Positions 7,332 through 13,578 of a stretch of 14,294 bases of DNA are shown here, one piece after another (positions within the stretch are counted from its first letter, which is position 1; the number at the start of each line of letters is the position of its first letter). The notes beneath the pieces are model-generated. The model searched no databases and was not told the origin of the DNA. It saw only the letters and a program-made list of their open reading frames with translations. Location: positions 5,051-19,344 of the forward strand of contig DCWQ01000057.1 in NCBI GenBank assembly GCA_002328185.1, read 5' to 3'. The position numbers were made by a program, and so were the translations under genes. This DNA comes from Dehalococcoidia bacterium UBA2158. GTDB taxonomy: Bacteria > Chloroflexota > Dehalococcoidia > Lucifugimonadales > UBA3495.

Positions 7332-8033
7332 CGCCCGCGTTGGTCGCCCCAGAGTAGGATGTGGAGGCGGGTAGTAAATCTGAAGCCGTATTTCACGCAC
7401 TGCTCAGACAGCCATGGACTCTTTTTTCAGTGCGTCGGGTGTCCGGCCTTCGGGCATGAGGAGCACCCGAGCAGGGTTCAGCTTGTACCGGTCTCGCAGC
7501 GCACAGACCTCTTCGATGTCAGACTCTCCTGTCACCACGAACTTGAAATAAGCCTCGGGCAGTCAGGTGAACGCCTCCAAGGCTGAAGGCACCTAGCCCT
7601 TTTCCTGCGTGTTTCCCGATGTGCGTAATTTGGGCGAGACGTTCCATTGGCCGATGTGGCCCAGTATCCCAGGCAGGGGCGGAATGGTCCCGTTGGTCTC
7701 AACCTCTAAGGTGTAACCAACGGCTGCCAGAGATTCCACAGAGGGGTCAGTTCAACCTGCTGCAACAGGGGTTCGCCGCCGGTGATCACGACGTGGGAGC
7801 AGTCGAAAGCCAGGATTTTCTGCTGGATTTCTGACGTTTCTAGCTCCATAACCTCGGTCTGACGGTCGAAATTCTGTCAGTCCCAAGTGTACTGGGAGTC
7901 GCACCAGGCACAGCTCAGGTTGCAGGTGGCCAGCCGCAGGGAAACAGAGGGCACGCCCACGGAGACACCCTCACCCTGGATGGAATGGAATATCTCCGGC
8001 TCGTCCTCCCGATTTCCGGCTGACTTTGAGCAT
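7328..8033 (-). pseudogene. queE: 7-carboxy-7-deazaguanine synthase (QueE), degraded
   Basis: The frames of this stretch together spell a whole QueE. They give an N-terminus EIFHSIQGEGVSVGVPS, the radical-SAM CX3CX2C cluster in ATCNLSCAWCDSQYTW, then HVVITGGEPLLQQ, GYTLEVETNGTIPPLPG, QWNVSPKLRTSGN and PEAYFKFVVTG, and the family C-terminus FRFTTRLHILLWGDQRGR ending at TAA 7330-7328. Lesions, in reading order: the ATG at 8033 is out of frame with EIF; TGA at 7879-7877 replaces the expected Trp; a one-base loss lies near 7740; TAG is at 7595-7593; TGA is at 7565-7563; a one-base gain lies in the A6 run near 7421-7426. Intact QueE makes 7-carboxy-7-deazaguanine from carboxytetrahydropterin. The neighbouring queC, queD and queF are clean, so this is gene decay and not poor sequence. 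Confidence 0.9.
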
Positions 8034-8077
8034 TTTTACAAGCTGAACCCTGCGCCGAAATATCTTGCCATGTTCCC

Positions 8078-8212
8078 CCGCTCATCCTGAGCCTGTCGAA
8101 GGACGCACACCCGCCTTGTTGCCGTTGAGATACGAATGACCACTTAGCGGTGGTTCGATCGCTCCGATTTCATCGAAACTCTCGACCTTGGGTCGGAGCT
8201 CACCATGAGCGG
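8078..8212. repeat. Inverted-repeat element (REP/MITE-like) between queC and queE
   Basis: The left end CCGCTCATCCTGAGC (8078-8092) and the right end GCTCACCATGAGCGG (8198-8212) are inverted copies differing at two central bases. They enclose about 105 bp of non-coding sequence. The left half with its flank CTGTCGAAGGACG is a form I recognise as a dispersed intergenic repeat in Chloroflexota and some other bacteria (from memory, not searched). No transposase is encoded, so this would be a non-autonomous or palindromic element. It interrupts the que operon just upstream of the decayed queE. Confidence 0.55.
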
Positions 8213-8256
8213 ACTTGGGGGCGCTGAATATCGCATCCAGAACCGATAAACCGTGT

Positions 8257-8985
8257 CTATTTCAGCGCCGGGTCGAGGTAACCGGCGTCCTTAAAGCCGT
8301 TGGCCCTTAGGATGCAGCTATCGCACCGGCCGCACGTGGTATCGCCTCCCTGGTAGCAACTCCAGGTGAGTTCCAGCGGGGCTTGTAGTTCGATGCCCAG
8401 TCTGACGATGTCAGCTTTGGACATCTCGATGATGGGAATCTCGATCTGTAGCGGGACCTGATACTCGGTCCAGAGTTTGCTCCCGTAGCCCAGGGACTCG
8501 CCCATCTTTTCGAAGAACTCGGGCCGGCAGTCGGGATAGCCGCTGTAGTCGATGGCGTTGGGGGCCATGTAGATGAGCGCCTGGACGTTAGTGGGAGCCA
8601 CGCCTTCTAGCTCGATTGCGTGGAGCGCCTGGCTCTCCAGATAGGCGGCGGCAAGGGACAGGAAGATGGTGTTCCGCAGTGGAACGTAGGTGATGGGGAT
8701 GCTGTTCCCCATCTGGGCGGCCTCCCGGTCCTCGGGGACTGGGAACCGTTCAGGGTTAGTCAGCGCTGAATACCAGGACACCTGGCCCAGGAACGATATA
8801 TCCATCAACTCCTGGGGCACGCCCAGGGAGCGGGCGACCTCAGCGGCGCAGTCCACTTCTTTGCTGTGGCTCTGGCCGTAGTGAAAGGTCAGGGCGGTCA
8901 GGTGGTCGGTCTTGCCCTTGGCCAGGGCAGTCACCGTGGTCGAGTCCAGTCCGCCGGAGAGCAGGCTCACCCCGTAGCTGGGCAT
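8257..8985 (-). CDS. queC: 7-cyano-7-deazaguanine synthase
   Basis: The protein has 242 aa. It converts 7-carboxy-7-deazaguanine, ammonia and ATP to preQ0. The PP-loop ATPase motif SGGLDS is at residues 10-15. Substrate-binding blocks are TFHYGQSHSKE, TYVPLRNTIFLSLAAAYLE and NAIDYSGYPDCRPEFF. The zinc site has four Cys: C210, C218, C221 and C224. A short extra stretch (about 12 residues, IELEGVAPTNVQ) precedes the NAIDYSG block compared with the usual QueC. The ATG lies 4 nt after the queD stop with AAAGAG upstream, implying translational coupling. The stop is TAG. Confidence 0.95.
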   Translation of the reverse strand: MPSYGVSLLSGGLDSTTVTALAKGKTDHLTALTFHYGQSHSKEVDCAAEVARSLGVPQELMDISFLGQVSWYSALTNPERFPVPEDREAAQMGNSIPITYVPLRNTIFLSLAAAYLESQALHAIELEGVAPTNVQALIYMAPNAIDYSGYPDCRPEFFEKMGESLGYGSKLWTEYQVPLQIEIPIIEMSKADIVRLGIELQAPLELTWSCYQGGDTTCGRCDSCILRANGFKDAGYLDPALK

Positions 8986-8989
8986 CTCT

Positions 8990-9424
8990 TTATGCCTTTC
9001 CTATTGAAGGGGCGCCGAAATATTCCGCGTACTGGTTAACTGATTCCCACAGCCGCACCTTAGCCGGGGCGATGTCACAGAACTCTGAGGTTTTCTCGTA
9101 GAGCGCCCGGCTCATACCTTCGTAGGAAGAATTCTCGTCCTGGAACTTAAAGAACCAAACAAGCTCCGCGCCGGCCAGCCCAGAGCTGACTTCACTGTCG
9201 CGGCTGTTGACCAGAAAGGCGTGGTCCGAGTTATCGTTGACCCAGGTTTTGATCCGGTCTTTGAGGTCGGTAAAGTCGTAGACCAGTCCCGGTTCCTTCA
9301 GAGATTGGGACTCCAAGTAGACCTCCGCTCGGCAGGTGTGGCCGTGGGGGTAGGCGCACTTGCCGTTGTAGTCCAGGAGGCGGTGCCCGCTGTCAAAGGT
9401 GAACTCGATTCTTATCTGGTACAT
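8990..9424 (-). CDS. queD: 6-carboxy-5,6,7,8-tetrahydropterin synthase
   Basis: The protein has 144 aa. It makes 6-carboxytetrahydropterin from 7,8-dihydroneopterin triphosphate, the first committed step of 7-deazaguanine synthesis. The zinc ligands are H14 (SGHRL), H27 and H29 (PHGHT), and the catalytic Cys is C23 (NGKCAYPHGH). Downstream conserved pieces are LVYDFTDLK and NDNSDHAFL (D67, H68), with the substrate Glu in VRLWES near the end. The PTPS/QueD fold family also includes eukaryotic-type PTPS, but the que neighbours settle the role. No strong Shine-Dalgarno precedes the ATG; it begins 22 bp after queF. Confidence 0.94.
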   Translation of the reverse strand: MYQIRIEFTFDSGHRLLDYNGKCAYPHGHTCRAEVYLESQSLKEPGLVYDFTDLKDRIKTWVNDNSDHAFLVNSRDSEVSSGLAGAELVWFFKFQDENSSYEGMSRALYEKTSEFCDIAPAKVRLWESVNQYAEYFGAPSIGKA

Positions 9425-9446
9425 AGCTGAGGGCGTGCCCGAGGGT

Positions 9447-9869
9447 CTACTTGCCCTCGTATTCTACGGAAACGGTGGTGTGCAGCCCGCCCCGGACCTT
9501 GTAGTCGAGGGTGATCTTCATGGACTGGGGCTGGCAGACGGCCACCAGGTCGTTAAGTATCCGGTTGGCGACGTGCTCTTGGACGATGCCCACGTCCCGG
9601 TAGGAAAGCAGATAATACTTCAAGGATTTCAGCTCGATGCAAGAATCCCCCGGCACATAGGCGATGGTCAGGACTCCGTAGTCGGGGAGGCCGGTCCACG
9701 GGCAGACCGCGGTGAACTCATCGGTGTCTATCTCAACCTGGGACTGCTGGTTGGGGTATTCATATTGGAAGGTGAGCAGGCACGACGGTTCGATGGCCTC
9801 TTCGCCCTTTGAGGGTAGTTCCTGATCCAGGCCCTCGTATTGTGCTTTCAGTTCTTGGATGGTAGCCAT
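9447..9869 (-). CDS. queF: NADPH-dependent 7-cyano-7-deazaguanine reductase (short, type I)
   Basis: The protein has 140 aa and reduces preQ0 to preQ1, so the pathway here points to queuosine. Nucleophile C56 and D63 sit in EFTAVCPWTGLPDYG. The QueF NADPH motif E79-LKSLKYYLLSYRD is followed by VGIVQEHVANRI with H99. The ATG at 9869 was chosen because GGAGG lies 4 nt upstream and the family begins here; an open frame continues upstream to 10142 but would run through the promoter and the RidA gene. It is the first gene of the queF-queD-queC(-queE) operon. Confidence 0.95.
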   Translation of the reverse strand: MATIQELKAQYEGLDQELPSKGEEAIEPSCLLTFQYEYPNQQSQVEIDTDEFTAVCPWTGLPDYGVLTIAYVPGDSCIELKSLKYYLLSYRDVGIVQEHVANRILNDLVAVCQPQSMKITLDYKVRGGLHTTVSVEYEGK

Positions 9870-9908
9870 GGGCGCCTCCGTGGAGATTTCAGCCGATTTC
9901 TCACCACA

Positions 9909-9938
9909 ATGATAGGTGGCTTGGTTGAAGGGTGTCAA
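9909..9938 (-). promoter_or_regulatory. Sigma70-type promoter of the que operon
   Basis: On the minus strand a perfect TTGACA (9938-9933), an 18-bp spacer and TATCAT (9914-9909, 5 of 6) stand upstream of queF. Transcription would begin near 9902, leaving a leader of about 33 nt. That is too short for a preQ1 riboswitch in front of the ribosome binding site. Confidence 0.6.
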
Positions 9939-9944
9939 AGCGTC

Positions 9945-9973
9945 TTGCACGGCCTGGTGGCTGACGATAAGAT
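9945..9973 (+). promoter_or_regulatory. Candidate promoter of the ridA-osmC-btuF-like operon
   Basis: TTGCAC (9945-9950), a 17-bp spacer and TAAGAT (9968-9973) precede the RidA-domain gene by about 33 bp. The -35 is weak. It stands back to back with the que promoter, with 6 bp between the two -35 boxes, as in a shared divergent control region. Confidence 0.4.
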
Positions 9974-10005
9974 ACGGACACTCAACTTGACGGGAGCTTT
10001 TCCTC

Positions 10006-10536
10006 ATGGCCAAGGTAAGCAACCCGGCCCATACTCTGGAACAGCTTGACGCCCTGTCCATCGAACAGGCCCAGGCCCATTCTTTTGAGGAGCGGGACGC
10101 TCTGTTGGACTTGATCATCGCTGACGGACGCCACGAGGCCACCGGCTCAGTGTCTTACCGCACCGGCATGTACACCGATTATTTTGATGAAGATTTGACT
10201 CGCATGCTCAAAGTGAAAGCGGTCAAGGTCTATGTCCGGGGTACCACATCCTCCAATTTCGATGGAGAGGTTATCGGCGATAATTTCATGGATCAATACC
10301 GTGCCTGCTTCCGCCACGTTGAAACCACGCTGACCGCTGGCCGCACCAGCTTCAGCCGGGTGGTTAACATGGTAGTGTTCTTGACCAACATGGACAACTG
10401 GGAAAAGTTCAATGAGGTCTTCCGAGAGTTTGTACCCTACCCGCCCTGCCGCGCGGTTATCGGCACCACCGGCCTGGCCCAAAAGCCGATAGGCATCGAG
10501 ATAGTTGATTGTTTCGCCTACCGAGTTTCTGACTAA
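10006..10536 (+). CDS. RidA (YjgF/UK114) domain protein with N-terminal extension
   Basis: The protein has 176 aa. Residues about 72-173 match the RidA trimeric enamine/imine deaminase fold: FMDQYRACFRHVETTL, SFSRVVNMVVFLTNMDNW, FNEVFREFVPYPPCRAVIG and GIEIVDCFAYR. The substrate-carboxylate Arg is kept (R149 in PCRAVIG). The first about 70 residues (LEQLDALSIEQAQAHSF, ADGRHEATGSVSYRTGMYTD) are not part of the usual 125-130 aa protein and are not recognised; the start is supported by GGGAG about 9 nt upstream and by a promoter. RidA proteins hydrolyse reactive 2-aminoacrylate or other imines, but many paralogues have unknown substrates. The OsmC-like gene starts 13 bp after its stop. Confidence 0.85.
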   Translation: MAKVSNPAHTLEQLDALSIEQAQAHSFEERDALLDLIIADGRHEATGSVSYRTGMYTDYFDEDLTRMLKVKAVKVYVRGTTSSNFDGEVIGDNFMDQYRACFRHVETTLTAGRTSFSRVVNMVVFLTNMDNWEKFNEVFREFVPYPPCRAVIGTTGLAQKPIGIEIVDCFAYRVSD

Positions 10537-10549
10537 GAGGGAGCAACAC

Positions 10550-10987
10550 GTGGCAAACCTGACACTGGCCTACAAAGCAAGGGCATACAGCACCGGCACA
10601 CTGGGAAGGGCCATCTGCAACGCCCGCACACACCACTTCGTTGCGGACGACGCTGGCGGCGAGGAGTTGGGCGCCGGCGAGTTCTTCTTCTCCGGGATCA
10701 CCGCCTGCGCCGTAAACATGGTCGAGCGTCTGGCCGACAATGACGGCATCCAATTGGATTGGATGGACGTTGGCGTGGAGTCGTTCCGGGACTCGGATGC
10801 CGACCATGGCGACCTGTCGCTCTACGACGCCATCCGAATCAAGTTTGAGATGTGGGGCGTAGACGACGAGGACGCCCATAACCTGGTTGAAACCTGGAAG
10901 AAGCGTTGACCCCTCTACGGTTCGGTCGCCGTGGCGACCTCTGATACCACCGTGGAACTGGTCTCGCATTCAGAAAAACACCGGTAG
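10550..10987 (+). CDS. OsmC-family selenoprotein (Sec at in-frame UGA 10907-10909), candidate
   Basis: Read to the first stop this is a 119-aa truncated OsmC protein ending NLVETWKKR. Past the TGA the same frame continues PLYGSVAVATSDTTVELV and ends at TAG 10985-10987, giving 145 aa, the normal OsmC length and C-terminus. OsmC/Ohr proteins are thiol peroxidases with two catalytic Cys. The first is C53 in SGITACAVNM. The UGA is codon 120, 67 residues later, where other members have CP(V/L)YG; E. coli OsmC has Cys59 and Cys125. A SECIS-like hairpin follows. Selenocysteine-containing OsmC-like proteins are already known as a family, which strengthens the reading. The start is GTG with GGGAG upstream, in the ridA operon. 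The alternative is a Cys-to-stop nonsense mutation. Confidence 0.8.
10924..10939 (+). promoter_or_regulatory. SECIS-like hairpin of the OsmC gene
   Basis: GGTCGC (10924-10929) and GCGACC (10934-10939) pair perfectly around a CGTG loop; the closing C and G could also pair. The loop starts 20 nt after the UGA and its second base is G, meeting the usual bacterial SECIS rules (loop 16-37 nt away, G within the first two loop bases). A competing fold, CUACGG/CCGUGG with loop UUCGGUCG, would place a GGU only about 14 nt away. Confidence 0.6.
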
Positions 10988-11050
10988 GGAATTCCGGGCC
11001 TGGCTTGTTCACAAACCTAACGGCTGAGGGGGCTTGGCCGGAGAATATAT

Positions 11051-11986
11051 ATGCGCATCTGCTCTTTCCTGCCCAGCGCCACCGAGATGGTCTACGACCT
11101 GGGCCTTAAGGACCAACTCTACGGCGTGACCCACGAATGTGACTACCCGCCGGAGGCGCGAGACAAACCCCATGTAGTCCACAGTGTCTTCGAAGGAATG
11201 GAACCAACGAGCGGGGAGATCAGCAGGGTGATCTCGGAACGTCTGGCCCAAGGGCTAGGCATCTACGAAATCGACACCAAATTGCTGCACGAGGCCGAGC
11301 CGGATCTGCTGATAACTCAAGCCATCTGCGAGGTTTGAGCCATCTCCACTCGGCAGGTTGCCGAGGTAAGCGTCGGGTTGGCCAAAGAACCCGAGATACT
11401 TTCGTTGGACCCTCTGCACATTGGTGACGTGGTCGAAGACCTCAACCGGGTCGGCCGGGCCACGGGCACCGAAGCCATTGCTCGGGAGATCACTGCCGGT
11501 CTAACCGCACGCATAGAAGCGGTGGCGGAGCGGGCCAAAGATGCCGACCACCAACCCAGCGTGCTCCATGTTGAGTGGGCGGACCCGGTGATGTGCGGCG
11601 GACATTGGGTTCCCGAGATGACGGAACTGTCCGGTGGGACCAACAGCTTCGGCGACAAAGACACCGGGACCTTGAAGCTGGACTGGGACGAGGTTGTCGC
11701 CAGCCAACCGGAGATTATCATCATGATGCAGTGCGGCTTCGACGTTAAGCGTGCCCTTGAAGATATGCCCACCATGACGGCCAAAGGTGGCTGGGAATCG
11801 TTGCCAGCGGTGCAGAACAACCGGGTTTACGTGGTGGATGCGGGCTCGTACACCAGCCGCTCGGGACCAAGGTTGGTCACCGGCTTGGAGATCATGGCGG
11901 AGATGATTCACCCGGAGCTATTCTCGGGCATGATTCCCGAGTCGGCGGCGTTACGTCTCTTCGGAGACCTGACTAAAACCGGTTAA
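11051..11986 (+). CDS. BtuF-like cobalamin-binding family selenoprotein (Sec at in-frame UGA 11336-11338), candidate
   Basis: Conventional calling gives a 95-aa fragment and a second fragment starting inside. Joined through the TGA, the frame gives one 311-aa protein ending TAA 11984-11986. It matches the BtuF/TroA-fold 'cobalamin-binding protein' family from end to end: MRICSFLPSATEMVYDLG, GVTHECDYPPEAR, IYEIDTKLLHEAEPDLLITQ, VEWADPVMCGGHWVPEM, TELSGGTNSFG, MQCGFDV and NNRVYVVDA. Homologues carry TQ-x-x-C-x-x-CA(V/I)S; here it reads AICEV-UGA-AIS, so the UGA (codon 96) stands for the second Cys of CxxC, a typical CxxU site. There is no signal peptide, so it is probably cytoplasmic, and a transport role is doubtful. 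GGAG is 8 nt before the ATG. A canonical SECIS follows. Confidence 0.87.
11349..11365 (+). promoter_or_regulatory. Bacterial SECIS element of the BtuF-like gene
   Basis: CTCGGC (11349-11354) and GCCGAG (11360-11365) form a perfect 6-bp stem with apical loop AGGTT. The first loop G is separated from the UGA by 17 nt. The GGU at the loop start is the feature recognised by SelB and resembles the AGGUCU loop of E. coli fdhF. It lies within coding sequence, as bacterial SECIS elements do. Confidence 0.8.
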
Positions 11987-12654
11987 TTCAGGCGCGGCCC
12001 CTGGAAAGGGTTCTGTTTGGCGATGCGTTCCCGTAGAGCTTCATTGCCCTGTTTCAGTAGAGGGATGAGGTCGAACAGGCGGGTTGCCGCGGTCTCCGTG
12101 ACCAGCAGGCTCTGACGCAGGTGTGGCTCCAGGTCTAGATTGGCGGCGATTGCATAGGAAAGTTCTATTGGGTCCTCGGGGATGTCGACCCGCGAAGTAT
12201 AGCCCCCGGTGAGCGCCGTTAGGTTCCGCACCAGAGCCACGTACTCTTCATTGATCTGGGGAACCAACTCCGCACAGCCCTCGCCCTCCAACTCCACCAG
12301 GTAACGGACACGGCCCACCACGTGGGGCACCCGCTGGGCGATCTCTTCGATCTCGAACCGCCGCTCACCCTTGGTCATGATATTGATCCGCCCCTGGTCC
12401 AATATCTCGGAGCGGAGGATGCGGGTGGAGGTGCCGATGCGTTCGGGGTCCGCCGGGGACCCAACTTCCAGACCCTCTTTGATCAACACCACTCCAAAGG
12501 GACTATCTTGCTCCAAACACTCCCCGATCATGTCCTTGTAGCGTTCCTCAAAGATGTGAAGAGGCAGGTCTTGACCGGGGAAAAGGACCAGATTCAGCGG
12601 AAAGAGAGGCAGTCTTGTGAGCCCGTCTGAGGGTTCTTCGTGAGGCTGAGCCAT
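11983..12654 (-). CDS. Lon substrate-binding (LON N-terminal) domain protein
   Basis: The protein has 223 aa from ATG 12654. It starts with the classic N-terminal Lon motif LPLFPLNLVLFPGQDLPLHI followed by FEERYKDMI, then FGVVLIKEGLEVG, IGTSTRI and GERRFEI, and a helical C-terminus (LLVTETAATRLFDLIPLL). No ATPase or Ser-Lys protease domain follows, so it is a stand-alone substrate-binding domain of the COG2802 type, cytoplasmic and of unclear function. A longer start at 12681 is possible, but a TTGTAA-N17-TATACT promoter (12692-12664) would begin transcription just before 12654, favouring the shorter, nearly leaderless form. It converges with the BtuF-like gene; their stops overlap. Confidence 0.85.
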   Translation of the reverse strand: MAQPHEEPSDGLTRLPLFPLNLVLFPGQDLPLHIFEERYKDMIGECLEQDSPFGVVLIKEGLEVGSPADPERIGTSTRILRSEILDQGRINIMTKGERRFEIEEIAQRVPHVVGRVRYLVELEGEGCAELVPQINEEYVALVRNLTALTGGYTSRVDIPEDPIELSYAIAANLDLEPHLRQSLLVTETAATRLFDLIPLLKQGNEALRERIAKQNPFQGPRLN

Positions 12655-12663
12655 AATAGTTCG

Positions 12664-12692
12664 AGTATATTCCCCGGCCATCAGCCTTACAA
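12664..12692 (-). promoter_or_regulatory. Candidate promoter of the Lon-domain gene
   Basis: On the minus strand TTGTAA (12692-12687), a 17-bp spacer and TATACT (12669-12664) stand just upstream of the ATG at 12654. The start site would fall about 3 nt before that ATG, implying leaderless or near-leaderless translation. Confidence 0.35.
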
Positions 12693-12715
12693 GGCGGCCG
12701 ACGGCGAGTAAAGGA

Positions 12716-13045
12716 CTAACGCCGGTCCTTTGCCCGGCGGACCCGGAAGCTGGTTGGCCCTTTTTGATGCCTAGCCCACCTCAGGTAATCCGAGAACTCG
12801 GGGTTGGCGCGCAGAGCATCGATGGAATTCAATTCCTTGGCCAGGGTTGATTCGGAAAACATGGCGTGGAGCTGCCGGTGGCAGGTGGGGCAAAGCTTGA
12901 CCTGTGGGCTGAACTTGCCTCCCCGGGAGCGGGGCACGAGGTGGTGCGAGGTGAACCGCAGGGCCTCTCTTTTGCAGAGCTCACAGAAACGCGTTTCTAC
13001 CTGGGGATTAGACGGCACAGTCTCAGGTGGGTTGCGCCGCGCCAA
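12716..13045 (-). CDS. HNH endonuclease family protein
   Basis: The protein has 109 aa. It has the HNH/zinc-binding layout: CELC (21-24), a SHHLVPRSRGGK core with H34-H35, and LCPTCHRQLHAMF with C52, C55, H56 and H60, followed by the family tail ELNSIDALRANPEFSDYLRW. These small proteins are metal-dependent nucleases of unknown cellular role, found outside restriction systems too. The start is TTG at 13045, 4 nt after the stop of the upstream gene, with AAGGG as a possible Shine-Dalgarno; an internal GTG at residue 10 is an alternative. It is probably cotranscribed with the two upstream genes. Confidence 0.8.
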   Translation of the reverse strand: MARRNPPETVPSNPQVETRFCELCKREALRFTSHHLVPRSRGGKFSPQVKLCPTCHRQLHAMFSESTLAKELNSIDALRANPEFSDYLRWARHQKGPTSFRVRRAKDRR

Positions 13046-13049
13046 GATG

Positions 13050-13532
13050 CTAGCCCTTCTCCGGCACTTCCAAGAAGCGCCATCCCGGAAGGTCGACCTG
13101 CCAATCGTCGTCTTCCCAGAGCATGGGTAGGATCAGCCCGTTCATAGCCCGGCCGTGTTCTACTTCGGTGGTGTCGTCCTGCATGCCGAAGGGAAGAAAG
13201 GCGAAGGCATGCACATCGTCCAGATAGCTGGTGGGAGAGATGCCCAAGTCCGTCAGGTCTTCTAGCGGCCAGAGGCTTAACACCGTCTTTCTGAAATCGT
13301 CCAGCATCGCTGCCCGCAGTGGGTGGTCCGCGCTGTATCCGGCCCGGTAGGCGTCCTGCATGTTGATCCGGTTCTTGGTGGCCCAAACACCCATGCGCAT
13401 GCCGCGGGTCTCCTTGGATAGCATGGACCAAGCCAGGTCCATCTCCCCGTCCCTCACTGCCTCTGCGAAGACCCCCGCCCGGTTGCCGCACTCGTCGGGG
13501 AAAGGGCTTCTTTTGTTGCCAGGTATGCGCAT
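13050..13532 (-). CDS. Uncharacterised protein
   Basis: The protein has 160 aa, acidic and soluble, with no signal peptide or membrane segment. The pattern AEAVRDGEMDLAWSMLSKETRG followed by an aromatic- and strand-rich C-terminal half (HAFAFLPFGM, GRAMNGLILPML, DWQVDLPGWRFLEV) suggests an NTF2/SnoaL-like cone fold, but this is only an impression. ATG at 13532 was preferred to TTG at 13535; GGAT is the only ribosome-binding hint. It lies 46 bp after the gamma-glutamyltransferase gene and just before the HNH gene on the same strand. Confidence 0.65.
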   Translation of the reverse strand: MRIPGNKRSPFPDECGNRAGVFAEAVRDGEMDLAWSMLSKETRGMRMGVWATKNRINMQDAYRAGYSADHPLRAAMLDDFRKTVLSLWPLEDLTDLGISPTSYLDDVHAFAFLPFGMQDDTTEVEHGRAMNGLILPMLWEDDDWQVDLPGWRFLEVPEKG

Positions 13533-13578
13533 CAACTATCCGCTTAGTCGTTTGTTTTTGTACTTGGGTAGGCCGAGG

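Noticed and set aside
7563..7879. TGA codons inside queE as selenocysteine sites.
   Set aside because: The first stands at a Trp position after YTWD, neither aligns with a Cys, and the gene also has a TAG and several frameshifts.
9870..9908. preQ1 riboswitch in the queF leader.
   Set aside because: The predicted leader is only about 33 nt including the ribosome binding site, and I see no H-type pseudoknot pattern.
11317..11911. Long minus-strand ORFs opposite the BtuF-like gene.
   Set aside because: They are antisense shadows of a clearly homologous coding frame, with no recognisable motifs.
11051..11986. The BtuF-like locus as a simple pseudogene or as two separate genes.
   Set aside because: There is one in-frame UGA at a Cys position, no frameshift, a canonical SECIS and conserved motifs on both sides. 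The internal start of the second fragment has no ribosome binding site.
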